In this document: positions 43,331 to 53,344 of the stretch, in pieces
How the letters are laid out: each line of letters starts with the position of its first letter
Numbering within the stretch: position 1 is the stretch's first letter
NCBI GenBank assembly: GCA_021769865.1
Contig: JAETSB010000015.1
Span: 1-64,000 of the forward strand
Length of the DNA: 64,000 nucleotides
Direction of reading: 5' to 3'
Source: Oscillospiraceae bacterium
Lineage (GTDB): Bacteria; Bacillota; Clostridia; Oscillospirales; Oscillospiraceae
Notes under the pieces: generated by a model
Seen by the model: only the letters and a program-made list of their open reading frames with translations
The model's database searches: none
What the model was told of the DNA's origin: nothing
Translations under genes and position numbers: made by a program

Positions 43331-45757
43331 TTACTTGTGCGGAACATGCCAAATGTTGTCGGCATACTGGGCCACGGCACGGTCAGCGGCGAAAATGCCG
43401 CTGCGGGCGATGTTATGCAGGCTCATGCGGTTCCACTTGACGGGGTCCTTGTAGGTCTCCACCATGCGCTTCTCCGCCTGGCAGTATGCGTCAAAGTCCG
43501 CCAGAAGCAGGTACTCGTCGGCGGGGCTGCCGCCCATACCCAGGAGGAGCCGCTGATAGAGGTCGTCATAGGCAACGCCGTCCCGGAAACCGGTACGCAG
43601 GGCGTTCATGGCCCGGCGGAGCTTTTCGTCCCGGTTGTACCAGCGCTGGGGCACGTAACCCTCCCGCTTCAGGGCCTCCACCTCGTCGGCGTGCAGGCCG
43701 AAGAGGAACATGTTCTCGTCTCCCAGCACCTCGTGCATCTCCACATTCGCGCCGTCCAGGGTGCCCACGGTCAGGGCGCCGTTCATCATGAACTTCATGT
43801 TTCCGGTGCCGCTGGCCTCCTTGCCGGCGGTGGAGATCTGCTGGCTCACCTCGCTGGCGGGCATCAGCACCTCCGCCAGGGAGACCCGGTAGTTCTCCAG
43901 GAAGACCACCTGCAGTTTATCCTTGCAGATGGGGTCGTGGTCGATCTGGTCCGCCAGGGAGTTGATGAGGCGGATGATCCGCTTGGCCACCTCGTAGCCC
44001 GGGGCTGCCTTCGCGCCAAAGAGGAAGGTATGGGGCTGGACGATGGCGTTGGGGTCGTCCCGCAGCTTCTGGTACAGGGCGATGATGTGCAGCACGTTCA
44101 AAAGCTGCCGCTTGTACTCATGCAGCCGCTTGGCCTGCACGTCAAAGATGGCGTCGGGGTTCAGAATGACGCCCCTGCTCCGCTTGGCGTGGACGGCGAA
44201 GGCCTCCTTGTTCTTCCGCTTGATCTCCGCCAGCCGGTCCAGGACCGTTTTATCGTCGGCGTAGGCATCCAGCTTCTGGAGGACGGAGGCGTCGGCAAGG
44301 TAGGCGTCCCCGCCGGTCAGCTCCTTGATGAGGCCGTCCAGGCCGGGATTGATCTCGCTAAGCCAGCGGCGGTGGTCAATGCCATTGGTGACGTTCTGGA
44401 ACTTCTTGGGCTCCATGCCGCAGGCGTACTTGAAAACGTCGTTCCGCAGGATGTCGGAATGGAGGGCGCTGACGCCGTTGACCGCCATGCCGCCGGCAAT
44501 GCACAGGTTCGCCATGCGGACCTGTCCGTCCCAGATGATAGCCATTTCCTTCGTCTTGGCGGGGTCGTGGTAGAAGTCCTCCACCCGTTTCTGCCAGCGG
44601 TTGGAAATCTCCTGGATGATCTGCCAGACACGGGGCAGGCGGCGCTCCATCAGGGTCTGGGGCCAGCGCTCCAGGGCCTCGGCCAGGACGGTGTGGTTGG
44701 TATAGGCCACGGCATGGGTGGTGATATACCAGGCGTCATCCCAGTTCATGCCGGTGTCGTCGATGAGGACCCGCATCAGCTCCGGGATAACCAGGGTGGG
44801 ATGGGTGTCGTTGATCTGAATGACGTTTTTCTCGTGGAAGTTTTTCAGGGTCCCGTAGGTGTCCAGGTGCTTGGCGGTGATGGACTGGACGGTGGCGGAG
44901 ACAAAGAAATACTGCTGCTTGAGGCGGAGGGACTTTCCCTCAATATGGTTGTCATCGGGATAGAGGACCTTGGCGATGGTCTCCGCCATGGTCTCCTCCT
45001 CCGCGGCCTTCAGATATTCGCCCTGACCGAAGAGGCTCATGTCGATGGCCTTGGTGGGCCGGGGGTCCCACAGGCGCAGGACGTTGACGTGGTCCGTGCC
45101 GTATCCGGCGATTTCCATGTCGTAGGGGATCGCCTGGATGGTGGTGGCGTTTTCATTGACGGTGTGGAGGTGCCCGTCCGCCCAGAACTCCCGGACGGTG
45201 CCGCCAAAGGAGACCATCTGGGCCTCGGCGGGCTTGGGCAGCAGCCAGGCCGCGCCCAGGTCCTTCCAGTGGTCGGGGAGCTCCACCTGCTGGCCCTCCA
45301 CGATCTTCTGCTTAAAAAGACCCAGCTCGTAGCAGATGGAGTAGCCGGTGGCGGGAATCTCCAGGGTAGTCATGGAGTCCAGGTAACAGGCGGCGAGACG
45401 GCCAAGGCCGCCGTTGCCCAGGGCGGCGTCGGGCTCCATCTCGAAGATGTCCGCGGCCTTGAAGCCCAGGTGCTCCAGGGCCTCCTTGAGCTGAGGCAGC
45501 AGCCCCAGGTTGTAGGCGTTCTTCATCAGGCTCCGGCCTATGAGGAACTCCATGGACAGGTAATGGACCTGCTTTTTCTTGTTCTGCCGGGTCCGTTTCC
45601 GGGTTTCTACCTCCCGGAGGGCCATCATGTCCCGGAGGACTAAGGCGCTGGCCCGCATCATCTCGCCTTCGGTGGCCTCGTCGGCGGCTTTGCCGAAGTT
45701 GGTCATCAGCTTGGCGGACAGGGCTTCTTCCAGTTCTTTCGTCGTAATCGATGCCAT
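43331..45757 (-). CDS. glgP: Glycogen/starch phosphorylase
   Basis: 808 residues from ATG 45757, whose GGAG site lies inside the end of glgA. Family signatures: YLSMEFLIGRSL, DAALGNGGLGRLAACYLDS, NDTHPTLVIPELMRVL and the PLP-lysine motif EASGTGNMKFMMNGALT. It phosphorolyses alpha-1,4-glucan ends to glucose-1-phosphate. It is translated from the same transcript as glycogen synthase, so synthesis and degradation enzymes are co-expressed, as in many clostridia. No extra domains. Confidence 0.96.
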   Translation of the reverse strand: MASITTKELEEALSAKLMTNFGKAADEATEGEMMRASALVLRDMMALREVETRKRTRQNKKKQVHYLSMEFLIGRSLMKNAYNLGLLPQLKEALEHLGFKAADIFEMEPDAALGNGGLGRLAACYLDSMTTLEIPATGYSICYELGLFKQKIVEGQQVELPDHWKDLGAAWLLPKPAEAQMVSFGGTVREFWADGHLHTVNENATTIQAIPYDMEIAGYGTDHVNVLRLWDPRPTKAIDMSLFGQGEYLKAAEEETMAETIAKVLYPDDNHIEGKSLRLKQQYFFVSATVQSITAKHLDTYGTLKNFHEKNVIQINDTHPTLVIPELMRVLIDDTGMNWDDAWYITTHAVAYTNHTVLAEALERWPQTLMERRLPRVWQIIQEISNRWQKRVEDFYHDPAKTKEMAIIWDGQVRMANLCIAGGMAVNGVSALHSDILRNDVFKYACGMEPKKFQNVTNGIDHRRWLSEINPGLDGLIKELTGGDAYLADASVLQKLDAYADDKTVLDRLAEIKRKNKEAFAVHAKRSRGVILNPDAIFDVQAKRLHEYKRQLLNVLHIIALYQKLRDDPNAIVQPHTFLFGAKAAPGYEVAKRIIRLINSLADQIDHDPICKDKLQVVFLENYRVSLAEVLMPASEVSQQISTAGKEASGTGNMKFMMNGALTVGTLDGANVEMHEVLGDENMFLFGLHADEVEALKREGYVPQRWYNRDEKLRRAMNALRTGFRDGVAYDDLYQRLLLGMGGSPADEYLLLADFDAYCQAEKRMVETYKDPVKWNRMSLHNIARSGIFAADRAVAQYADNIWHVPHK

Positions 45758-45765
45758 AAGCGTTC

Positions 45766-47664
45766 TCACTCCGCGGACTTCTTCTTGCCGGCGGTTCCTT
45801 TCTTTGCGGTTGTCTTCTTCTCGGTTTTCTTCTCCGTTTTCTTTTCCGTCTTAGCGGCTTTCGCCGTGGTCTTGGAGGCGGCCTTTCGAGTCTTCTTGGC
45901 GGGCTTTTCCTCAGCAGGGACGGCCTCCACGGCAGAAGCGGGCTCCTCAGCGGGGGCGGCTTCCACAGCGGGCGCGGCCTCCTCGGCAGGGGCGGTCTCC
46001 ACGACGGGCGCGGGCTCCTCAGCGGGGGCAGCTTCCACAGCGGGCGCGGGCTCCTCGGCAGGAGCGGCCTCCTCAGCAGGGGCGGTTTCCACAACGGGCG
46101 CGGCTTCCTCAGCAGGGGTGGGCTCCTCGGCAGGAGCGGCCTCTTCGACGGGCGCGGCTTCCTCAACAGGCGCAACGGCCTCCTCGGGGGCTTCCGCCGC
46201 CCGGCAGGTGTCGTTGTGAATGGGCCAGGCCTGACCGGTGATGGTGGCGTAGATGCGCAGATACTCCCGGGCGCTGCGGGCCCAGCTGAAATCACAGGAC
46301 ATGGCCCGCTGGCGCAAGCGGCCGAACACGTCGGGATAGTCCTTGTACAGGTACACGGCCTCCCGGATGACGTGGAGCATGTCGCCGCTGGAGTAGTTGG
46401 CGAAGCTGAAGCCGTTGCCGGCGTCCCGCCAGGACTCGCAGGGCTGTACGGTGTCCTTCAAGCCGCCGGTCTCCCGGACGATGGGCACCGTGCCGTAGCG
46501 CATGGCGATCATCTGGCTCAGGCCGCAGGGCTCGCTCTTGGAGGGCATGAGGAACAGGTCCGCGCCGGCGTAGATGGCCATGGACAGGTCCTCGTTGTAG
46601 TCCATGCGGACGGACATCCGGCCGGGATACTGCTGGGCGGCCCAGCGGAAGAAATCCTCATACCGCTGGTCGCCGGTGCCCAGGACCACCAGCTGCATCG
46701 GAAGCTCCATCATGTCGTGGAGCACCTCACAGATCAGGTCCAGGCCCTTGTGGGAGACCAGGCGGCTCACCATGGCCACGATGGGGGTATGGGGCTCCTC
46801 CCGCAGGCCCACCATACGCTGAAGCTCGGCCTTACAGGCGTCCTTGCCGGTCATGTCCTCCAGGGAGAAGTTCGTCGCGATGCGCTTGTCGGTCCGGGGA
46901 TCATAGAGCTTCATATCGATGCCGTTCAGCACGCCGGAGAGCTTGTTGGAGCACTGGCGCATGACGCCCTCCATCCGGTGGGCGAAGTAGGGCATTTTCA
47001 GCTCGTTGGCGTAGGTGGGGGAGACGGCGTTGACCGCGTCGGCGCAGAGGATGGCGCCCTTGAGCAGGTTGGCGTCCCCGTCCAGCAGGATGGTGCCGTC
47101 CTTGGCCCAGCCGGCGTCCAGGCCGAAGAGCTCGCCCAGGACGTAGGGATTGTACCGGCCCTGATACTCGATGTTGTGGATGGTGACCACGGTCTTGATG
47201 GAGCGGTAGCGGTCCTCCCGGACGCCGTCGTCCTTCAGGTAGATGGGCACCAGGGCGGACTGCCAGTCGTTGCAGTGGACGACCTCGGGCCAGAACTTGA
47301 AGTGGTCCAGCATCCGCACCACGGCCCGGGAGAAGAATGCGAAGCGCTCGCCGTCGTCGGCCTGGCCGTAGAGGGTGCCCCGGTTGAAGTACTGCTCGTT
47401 GTCCAGGAAGTACCAGGTCACCCCGTCCTTCTCCATGGAGAACAGGCCGCAGTAATTGTGCCGCCAGGCAAGATCCACATAGTCATAGCACTCGAATTTC
47501 AGCTGGCTTCCGAACCGGTCCCGGACCCGCTCATAGAGGGGCAGAACCACGGCCACCTCGGCGCCCTGCTCCGCCAGGGCGGGGGGAAGGGAACCGGCCA
47601 CGTCGGCGAGGCCGCCGGTTTTGCAGAAGGGGACCGCTTCGCTGGTCACATACAAGATTTTCAT
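45766..47664 (-). CDS. glgA: Glycogen synthase with long acidic/basic C-terminal tail
   Basis: 632 residues from ATG 47664 after AAAAGGAG. The GT5 core (1-489) has the ADP-glucose site KTGGLADV, EVVHCNDWQSAL, SRLVSHKGLDL and the C-terminal PSKSEPCGLSQMIAMRYG. Normal GlgA is about 480 residues. Residues 490-632 are an added low-complexity tail: about 97 residues of repeated AAPAEEPAP/VVETAPAEE, then about 46 Lys/Ala/Thr-rich residues (KKTEKKTEKKTTAKKG). The tail could bind glycogen particles, other enzymes or nucleic acid; unknown. It has its own sigma-A promoter and is followed by glgP. Confidence 0.95.
   Translation of the reverse strand: MKILYVTSEAVPFCKTGGLADVAGSLPPALAEQGAEVAVVLPLYERVRDRFGSQLKFECYDYVDLAWRHNYCGLFSMEKDGVTWYFLDNEQYFNRGTLYGQADDGERFAFFSRAVVRMLDHFKFWPEVVHCNDWQSALVPIYLKDDGVREDRYRSIKTVVTIHNIEYQGRYNPYVLGELFGLDAGWAKDGTILLDGDANLLKGAILCADAVNAVSPTYANELKMPYFAHRMEGVMRQCSNKLSGVLNGIDMKLYDPRTDKRIATNFSLEDMTGKDACKAELQRMVGLREEPHTPIVAMVSRLVSHKGLDLICEVLHDMMELPMQLVVLGTGDQRYEDFFRWAAQQYPGRMSVRMDYNEDLSMAIYAGADLFLMPSKSEPCGLSQMIAMRYGTVPIVRETGGLKDTVQPCESWRDAGNGFSFANYSSGDMLHVIREAVYLYKDYPDVFGRLRQRAMSCDFSWARSAREYLRIYATITGQAWPIHNDTCRAAEAPEEAVAPVEEAAPVEEAAPAEEPTPAEEAAPVVETAPAEEAAPAEEPAPAVEAAPAEEPAPVVETAPAEEAAPAVEAAPAEEPASAVEAVPAEEKPAKKTRKAASKTTAKAAKTEKKTEKKTEKKTTAKKGTAGKKKSAE
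45769..46197 (-). repeat. Low-complexity coding repeat, GlgA tail
   Basis: Irregular repeats of a 7-10 codon unit encoding Ala-Pro-Ala-Glu-Glu and Val-Val-Glu-Thr-Ala, then Lys-rich codons. The nucleotide repeat is strong enough that length variation between strains is likely. Confidence 0.85.
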
Positions 47665-47759
47665 ACACGTACTCCTTTTCATATCATGCCCGGCGCTGGG
47701 GTGGAACCAGGCGGGAGATCGGCGGGTGGAAGGGCCGCCGGGACGGCGGTTCCGCCTAT

Positions 47760-47788
47760 ATTATACCAAATCCCGAGGCCGGGGTCAA
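47760..47788 (-). promoter_or_regulatory. Sigma-A promoter of glgA-glgP
   Basis: Minus strand TTGACC, 17-base spacer, TATAAT, about 96 bases before glgA; it follows the glgBCD terminator, so glgAP is a separate unit. Confidence 0.75.
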
Positions 47789-47797
47789 TCCGGCCTT

Positions 47798-48808
47798 TCA
47801 ATCATAAAAGGGGGACGGAGACGCCCCCCTTTTATGAAACTTTATACCTTGCTGCCCTTGGCCAGGACAATGGGGTAGGTGACGGAGGATGGAGTTCTCC
47901 ACCACGCCCTCGATGGAGCAGCCGTCCCCGAAGAGGGAGTTGATGCACTTCCCTCCGGGGCCGATGTAGGTGGAGCTGAGGTCCGCGTTCTTGGCCCGGA
48001 CAGGGCGCTGCGCGCAGAACAGATCCGCCCGGATAGCGGGGTCCAGCAGCTGCATGCTGCGGTCGTAGTACTCCTGAACGGAGCGGATCTGGGCGGCGTA
48101 GCCCTTCCAGATGTAGCTCTGGATCTTCAGCTCGCCCTTCCGGGCCTGGAGCACGTCCCCCCGCCAGCTGAGCTGGTCCTTGGCGGCGCAGTCCTCCACC
48201 AGCTCCAGCAGCAGCTTCTTGGAGACCACGTAGGTTCCCAGCCCCCGGAGGCCCCGGGGGGTGTGGAGATTGTAGAAGACCTCGGTGATCCGGCCGCCCT
48301 CGCCCACCTGGAAGTAGGTGCCGTCCTCGGTCATGAAGCTGTCGTTGGCGCAGACCACGGTAATGTCCGCCCCGGACTTCAGGTGGTTTTCGTAGACGTC
48401 GCTCAGGGGCAGGTTCGCCACCAGATCGCCGTCCATCATGACCACGTAGTCCTGGCGGATGTCCTCCAGATAGGTCCGCACGGCGGTCAGAGCCTCCATG
48501 TGGCCCCGGTAGGGCATGGCGCCCCAGTCGCCCTTGTAGTTGAAGGGGGGCAGGAGGCGCAGTCCGCCCCGCTTGCGGCTCAGGTCCCAGTCCTTGCCGG
48601 TGCCCAGGTGGTCCAGCAGGCTCTGGTAGTGGCCGTGGAGAATGATGCCCACGTCGGTAGCCCCGGCGTTCACCAGGCTGCTGAGGGCAAAATCCACCGC
48701 CCGGAACCTCCCGCCGAAGGGAATGGAGGCGGAGGAGCGGATGGAGCCCAGCTCCTGGAGGTTGCCGCGGCGCTCATAGGTGAAAATGATTCCATGCAGT
48801 CCGTTCAT
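47798..48808 (-). CDS. glgD: GlgD-type glucose-1-phosphate adenylyltransferase subunit, C-terminus frameshifted
   Basis: 336 residues. The nucleotidyltransferase core resembles GlgC ([48 protein letters not shown]) but the N-terminal effector/catalytic residues differ, as usual for GlgD, which is regulatory to GlgC. The left-handed helix is short: after [13 protein letters not shown] the reading becomes [12 protein letters not shown] and runs through the terminator hairpin. In a neighbouring frame the text [13 protein letters not shown] ends at TAA 47842-47844, right before the hairpin, which looks like the original end. So a small deletion and frameshift are likely. The start overlaps glgC (ATGA). 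Confidence 0.85.
   Translation of the reverse strand: MNGLHGIIFTYERRGNLQELGSIRSSASIPFGGRFRAVDFALSSLVNAGATDVGIILHGHYQSLLDHLGTGKDWDLSRKRGGLRLLPPFNYKGDWGAMPYRGHMEALTAVRTYLEDIRQDYVVMMDGDLVANLPLSDVYENHLKSGADITVVCANDSFMTEDGTYFQVGEGGRITEVFYNLHTPRGLRGLGTYVVSKKLLLELVEDCAAKDQLSWRGDVLQARKGELKIQSYIWKGYAAQIRSVQEYYDRSMQLLDPAIRADLFCAQRPVRAKNADLSSTYIGPGGKCINSLFGDGCSIEGVVENSILRHLPHCPGQGQQGIKFHKRGASPSPFYD
47803..47836 (-). terminator. Terminator of glgBCD
   Basis: Minus strand CATAAAAGGGGGG / CCCCCTTTTATG with a short loop; the current glgD frame reads through it. Confidence 0.8.
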
Positions 48809-50010
48809 TTGGACACCTCCTCACCGTTGCGGTTCAGCATGACGCCGGCCTTGGCGTCCTTGCCCTCGGGCAGCTGGCAGCCCGGGGCCAGCACCGTCAG
48901 GCCCCAGCCCTCCGGCGTGTTTTCCGGCGTGCCGCCCACGTGGCAGCCCGGGCCGATTTTGCAGCCCTCGCCCAGGATGGCGTATTCCACCACCGCGCCG
49001 GGGGCTACCTCGACGTTGGGGAAGAGGACGGAGTAGCGGACCGTGGCGCCCTCGCCCACGGTGACGTTCTGGGAGAGAACGGAGTTTTCCACCACGCCCT
49101 CCAGTACGCTGCCCCGGTTCACGGCGCTGTGGGTCACCGTGGAGTTCTCGCCCAGGAAGGCGGGAGGGGCGCTGACGGAGCGGGCGTAGATGGGCCAGGA
49201 ACGGTCCCGCAGGTCCAGGCCGGACTCGGGGGCCAGCATGTCCATATTGGCGTCCCAGAGGGACTCCAGGGTGCCCACGTCCTTCCAGTAGCCGGCGAAG
49301 CGGTAAGCGGCCATGCGCTCCTGATTGGCCAGCATGTTGGGGATGATGTTCTTGCCGAAGTCGTTTTCGGAGCCCGGGGTGTTCTCGTCGTCGATGAGGT
49401 ACTGCCGCAGGGCCTTCCAGGAGAAGACATAGATGCCCATGGAGGCCAGGTTGCTCTTGGGCTCCTTGGGTTTCTCGGCGAACTCGGTGATCATGTCGTC
49501 TTCGTCCACGCTCATGATGCCGAAGCGGGGAGCCTCAGACCAGGGCACCTCCATGACGGAGATGGTGCAGGCGGCGTTCGCCGCCTTGTGGCGGGCCAGC
49601 ATGTCGGAGTAGTCCATCTTATAAATGTGGTCGCCGGAGAGAATGACCACATACTCGGGGTCGTGCATATCGATGAAGCCCAGATTCTGATAAATGGCAT
49701 TGGCGGTGCCCTTGTACCAGGTGCCGCCCTTGGCGCCCTGGTAGGGGGGCAGGATGTGAACGCCGCCGGTGGAGCCGTCCAGGTCCCAGGGCTGGCCGCT
49801 GCCGATGTAGCTGTTCAACTCCAGGGGGCGGTACTGAGTCAGCACACCCACGGTGTCGATGCCGGAGTTCGTGCAGTTGGAGAGGGGGAAGTCGATGATG
49901 CGGTACTTGCCGCCGAAGGGAACGGCGGGCTTTGCCATGTCTCCGGTGAGGACATAAAGGCGGCTGCCCTGTCCTCCGGCCAGCAGCATGGCAATGCATT
50001 CTTTCTTCAT
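48805..50010 (-). CDS. glgC: Glucose-1-phosphate adenylyltransferase
   Basis: 401 residues, normal length. Signature loops: [34 protein letters not shown] at the N-terminus (catalytic Arg/Lys region), [23 protein letters not shown] with the metal Asp, and [11 protein letters not shown]; the C-terminal left-handed beta-helix has [19 protein letters not shown]. It makes ADP-glucose from ATP and glucose-1-phosphate, the committed step of glycogen synthesis. ATGA overlaps couple it to glgB upstream and glgD downstream, so the BCD proteins are made together. Confidence 0.96.
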   Translation of the reverse strand: MKKECIAMLLAGGQGSRLYVLTGDMAKPAVPFGGKYRIIDFPLSNCTNSGIDTVGVLTQYRPLELNSYIGSGQPWDLDGSTGGVHILPPYQGAKGGTWYKGTANAIYQNLGFIDMHDPEYVVILSGDHIYKMDYSDMLARHKAANAACTISVMEVPWSEAPRFGIMSVDEDDMITEFAEKPKEPKSNLASMGIYVFSWKALRQYLIDDENTPGSENDFGKNIIPNMLANQERMAAYRFAGYWKDVGTLESLWDANMDMLAPESGLDLRDRSWPIYARSVSAPPAFLGENSTVTHSAVNRGSVLEGVVENSVLSQNVTVGEGATVRYSVLFPNVEVAPGAVVEYAILGEGCKIGPGCHVGGTPENTPEGWGLTVLAPGCQLPEGKDAKAGVMLNRNGEEVSK

Positions 50011-52121
50011 GTCTCTTTCAGCTCCTTTGCCTGTTTTTTCGCTCTGGGCTTTTTGTCGGGTTTCTCAGCCGGGTCCGCCTTGGAGGCTTTCCCCTCCTTG
50101 GCGGAGGACTTGACGGTTTTGACCAGGGTCTTGGCGGAGGCTTTGGCGGTCTTTCCAACAGCCTTGGCGGTCTTTTCGGCCGTCTTTCCCACGGCCTTGA
50201 CGGTCTTTTCGGCGGCCTTCACCGCCTTGGGCGTCTTGGCCTTGGGAAAAGTTCCCTCGCCCCGCAGGAACACCGCACCGAAGGCGGGGATGCGGATGGC
50301 GGCGGAGTGCTCCTTCCCGTGGGACTCGATCGCCTCTACAGGGACGGGCTCGGTGTCGCCGAAGCCGTCGCCGCCGTATTCCACGGCGTCGGTGTTGAAG
50401 ACGGGGGTGTACTGCTTGTGGGCGGGGACGCCCATGCGGTAGCCCTCGTAAGTATTGGGGGAGAAGTTGACGGCGCAGAGAAGATCCCGGCCCTTCTTGT
50501 CCTTGCGGAGGAAGACCACCACGTTGTTGTGGTTGTCGTCCACCACCAGCCACTCGAAGCCCTCCCAGTCGAAGTCGATCTCCCACAGGGCGGGTTCCTT
50601 CTTGTAGAAGGCGTTGGCCTCCTTGAAGAAGCGGTGGATCTTCTGATTCTCCTCGTTGTCCAGGAGGTACCAGTCCAGGGACTCCTTGTCGTTCCACTCG
50701 TGCCACTGGCCCAGCTCCGCGCCCATGAAGAGGAGCTTTTTCCCCGGGTGGGCCAGGAGGTAGGCATAGAAGCCCCGGGTGCAGCGAAGCTGGTTGTGAT
50801 AGTCGCCGGGCATCTTGCCCACCACGGAGCCCTTCATGTGGACCACCTCGTCGTGGGAGATGGGCAGCACGAAGTTCTCGGAGAAGGCGTACATCATGGA
50901 GAAGGTGATGTCCTTGTGGTGGTCCTGGCGGAACCAGGGGTCCAGCTTCAGGTAGTGGCACATGTCGTTCATCCAGCCCATGTTCCACTTGAGGTTGAAG
51001 CCCAAACCGCCGATGTCGGCGGGGCGGCTGACCATGGGCCAGGCGGTGGACTCCTCGGCGATCATCATGGCGCCGGGCTTCACGGAGAAGGCCATGGCGT
51101 TGAGCTCCCGGAGGAAGTCGATGGCCTCCAGGTTCTCGTGGCCGCCGTACTTGTTGGGGGTCCAGGCGCCGCCCTGGCGGCTGTAGTCCAGGTACAGCAT
51201 GGAGGCCACCGCGTCCACCCGCAGTCCGTCGATGTGGCACTCCTCCAGCCAGAAGCGGGCGGAGGAGAAGAGGAAACTCTTCACCTCGGGCCGGCCGTAG
51301 TCGAAGACCCGGGTGCCCCAGGAGGCGTGCTCCCACTTGTTGGGGTCGCTGTACTCGTAGCAGCAGCCGCCGTCGAACTCATAGAGCCCGTGGGAGTCCT
51401 TGCAGAAGTGGGCGGGGACCCAGTCCAGAATGACGGCGATGCCGTTTTTGTGCATGTGGTTCACGAACCAGAGGAAGTCCTTGGGGGTACCGTACCGGGA
51501 GGTGGGGGCGAAGTAGCCGGTGCACTGGTAGCCCCAGGAGCCGTCGAAGGGGTGCTCCAGCACGGGCAGCAGCTCGATGGCGGTGTAGCCCATCTCCTTG
51601 ACGTAGGCGGCCAGCTCCTTGGCCATATCCTTATAGTCGTAGAAGTCGCCGTTGGGGCGCTTCTTCCAGGAGCCCAGGTGCACCTCGTAAATGTTCAGGG
51701 GGGAGTCGTAAACCTGGTGCTTTTCCTGCTTGGCCAGGAATGCGGCGTCGGTCCACTTGAAATTTTCAATGTCGTAGAGCTTGCCGGCGGTGGCGGGCCG
51801 AGTCTCGCAGTGGAAGGCGTAAGGGTCCGTTTTCAGCCGGGTCTCCCCGTCGGGGCCGGTGATGGCGTATTTGTAGGACGTGTACTCGGTCAGTCCGGGG
51901 ATGAAACCCTCCCAGATCTCGCCGTTCCGAGCGAGAGGGTGGACACCGTTGGTCCAGTTGTTGAAGTCGCCCACGACGGAGACATTCTGGGCATGGGGAG
52001 CCCAGACCCGGAAGGTCCAGCCCTCCGCGTTCTTCTTTTTATCGGGATGGGAGCCGAACCAGCGCCAGCCGTCCGTCAGGGTCCCGGCATGAAAACGTTC
52101 AGCCTGATCGTGTTTTGCCAT
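50007..52121 (-). CDS. glgB: 1,4-alpha-glucan branching enzyme with Lys/Ala-rich C-terminal tail
   Basis: 704 residues from ATG 52121 after GGAGG. An N-terminal CBM48 ([21 protein letters not shown]) is followed by a GH13 barrel with [10 protein letters not shown], the nucleophile region [12 protein letters not shown], acid AEESTAW and SHDEVVH. The C-terminal beta domain ends near FLRGEGTF; then about 80 residues rich in Lys, Ala and Thr follow ([20 protein letters not shown], histone-H1-like). Ordinary GlgB of this type is about 630 residues. It creates alpha-1,6 branches. First gene of glgBCD, with a 160-base leader. Confidence 0.95.
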   Translation of the reverse strand: MAKHDQAERFHAGTLTDGWRWFGSHPDKKKNAEGWTFRVWAPHAQNVSVVGDFNNWTNGVHPLARNGEIWEGFIPGLTEYTSYKYAITGPDGETRLKTDPYAFHCETRPATAGKLYDIENFKWTDAAFLAKQEKHQVYDSPLNIYEVHLGSWKKRPNGDFYDYKDMAKELAAYVKEMGYTAIELLPVLEHPFDGSWGYQCTGYFAPTSRYGTPKDFLWFVNHMHKNGIAVILDWVPAHFCKDSHGLYEFDGGCCYEYSDPNKWEHASWGTRVFDYGRPEVKSFLFSSARFWLEECHIDGLRVDAVASMLYLDYSRQGGAWTPNKYGGHENLEAIDFLRELNAMAFSVKPGAMMIAEESTAWPMVSRPADIGGLGFNLKWNMGWMNDMCHYLKLDPWFRQDHHKDITFSMMYAFSENFVLPISHDEVVHMKGSVVGKMPGDYHNQLRCTRGFYAYLLAHPGKKLLFMGAELGQWHEWNDKESLDWYLLDNEENQKIHRFFKEANAFYKKEPALWEIDFDWEGFEWLVVDDNHNNVVVFLRKDKKGRDLLCAVNFSPNTYEGYRMGVPAHKQYTPVFNTDAVEYGGDGFGDTEPVPVEAIESHGKEHSAAIRIPAFGAVFLRGEGTFPKAKTPKAVKAAEKTVKAVGKTAEKTAKAVGKTAKASAKTLVKTVKSSAKEGKASKADPAEKPDKKPRAKKQAKELKET

Positions 52122-52285
52122 AGTCAACCTCCGTGCATAGCCGCGGGCACTCTCCAAGCCCCCCGGCTGCCGCCTATAGGCGGACGGCCCGCCGATTTCC
52201 CGGGCGGCCCTGCCGGGACGCCCCGCCCGCCGTCCAGACGCGGCGGGCTGTGCATGATCCATACAGCGTCTGGCTATTCTGGAAT

Positions 52286-52314
52286 ATTATACTTCTTTTC
52301 AAAAATAGCGTCAA
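52286..52314 (-). promoter_or_regulatory. Sigma-A promoter of glgBCD
   Basis: Minus strand TTGACG, 17-base spacer, TATAAT. The leader to glgB (52122-52279) is GC-rich and self-complementary but matches no riboswitch I know. Confidence 0.75.
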
Positions 52315-52463
52315 GGACGGTCCTGTCGAAAAAAGCGGCTGTCTTTTAGCATGTTCCCCCAAATCTGCTTCAAGATTCACAATCTTTTTTGGTGACCTTC
52401 GGCAAAATGTTCAAAGGATAGGAAAAAACTGGAAAAGTCTGCTGATAAAAATTGGACACCCGT

Positions 52464-52492
52464 TGATTTTGACGCCGGGTTGTTGTATCATA
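52464..52492 (+). promoter_or_regulatory. Sigma-A promoter of the TauE/racemase pair
   Basis: TTGATT, 17-base spacer, TATCAT, 35 bases before the start codon. Confidence 0.5.
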
Positions 52493-52527
52493 TCCATCTA
52501 CCACAACTGTTTCAGGAGGACCTTCCT

Positions 52528-53340
52528 ATGCTCGAATTTCTGACGGCCCCGCGGATCGACGGCTTCCCCCTCTGGGTGGTGCTGCTGGTCTGCGCGGGCG
52601 TGTTCCTGGCGTCCTTTATGGACGCCATTGCCGGCGGGGGCGGCATCATCTCCGTTCCCACTCATCTCATCGCGTTCGGCAACCTCCCGGTGCCCTACGC
52701 CTTGGGGACCAACAAGGTCTCCGCCGCCATCGGCTCCTGCTTCTCCACGGGCCGGTTCATCAAAAACGGCTACGTCGACTGGCGGCTCTTCGGCCCGTCC
52801 ATCGCCTTCGCCCTGGCGGGCTCCGCCATCGGCACCTGGCTCCAGCATCTGACGCCGGACGCGGTGCTGAAGTACTTACTGCTCCTTGTGCTTCCGGTGG
52901 TGGCCTTCCTCACCCTCCGGGGCCGGGAGTGGCCCGACGAGCCGGGGGAGATCGACCCGAAAAAGCGGATGGCCATCGTCTGGGCGGCGGCCTTCGTCAT
53001 CGGCGGCTACGACGGCTACTACGGCCCCGGCACGGGGACCTTTCTCATGATCATTTTCATCCGGGCGGCGAAGATGGACACCCGCCACGCGGCGGGAGGC
53101 GTGAAGGTCATCAACCTCTCCTCCAACATCGGCAGCCTGGTGACTCAGATGGTCTCCGGCTACGTGTATTGGGGCGTGGGGCTCATCGCCGCCGTGGCCT
53201 CCATCGCCGGGCATTATCTGGGGTCCGGCCTCGCCATCAAAAACGGCAGCAAGATCGTCCGTCCCACAGTCATCGTCGTGCTGATCCTGCTGACGGTGAA
53301 GGTGGGCAGCGAATTGCTGTTCCCGGATTTCTGGGGGTGA
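52528..53340 (+). CDS. TauE/SafE-family membrane exporter
   Basis: 270 residues from ATG 52528 after CAGGAGGA. About eight helices; family text FMDAIAGGGGIISVP near the N-terminus, NKVSAAIGSCFSTGRF, and the second half-repeat GGYDGYYGPGTGTFLMIIF. TauE/SafE proteins export small sulfonates, sulfite or organic acids; the substrate is not fixed by sequence. It is followed after four bases by an Asp/Glu racemase-like gene, with which it shares a transcript. Confidence 0.85.
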   Translation: MLEFLTAPRIDGFPLWVVLLVCAGVFLASFMDAIAGGGGIISVPTHLIAFGNLPVPYALGTNKVSAAIGSCFSTGRFIKNGYVDWRLFGPSIAFALAGSAIGTWLQHLTPDAVLKYLLLLVLPVVAFLTLRGREWPDEPGEIDPKKRMAIVWAAAFVIGGYDGYYGPGTGTFLMIIFIRAAKMDTRHAAGGVKVINLSSNIGSLVTQMVSGYVYWGVGLIAAVASIAGHYLGSGLAIKNGSKIVRPTVIVVLILLTVKVGSELLFPDFWG

Positions 53341-53344
53341 GCGG

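Noticed and set aside
46000-46160. CRISPR-like regular repeat
   Set aside because: The repeats are in frame inside glgA, degenerate, without spacers, and encode the Ala/Pro/Glu tail.
52122-52285. Riboswitch in the glgB leader
   Set aside because: The leader is GC-rich and can fold, but no known core motif is present and no terminator precedes the ribosome site.
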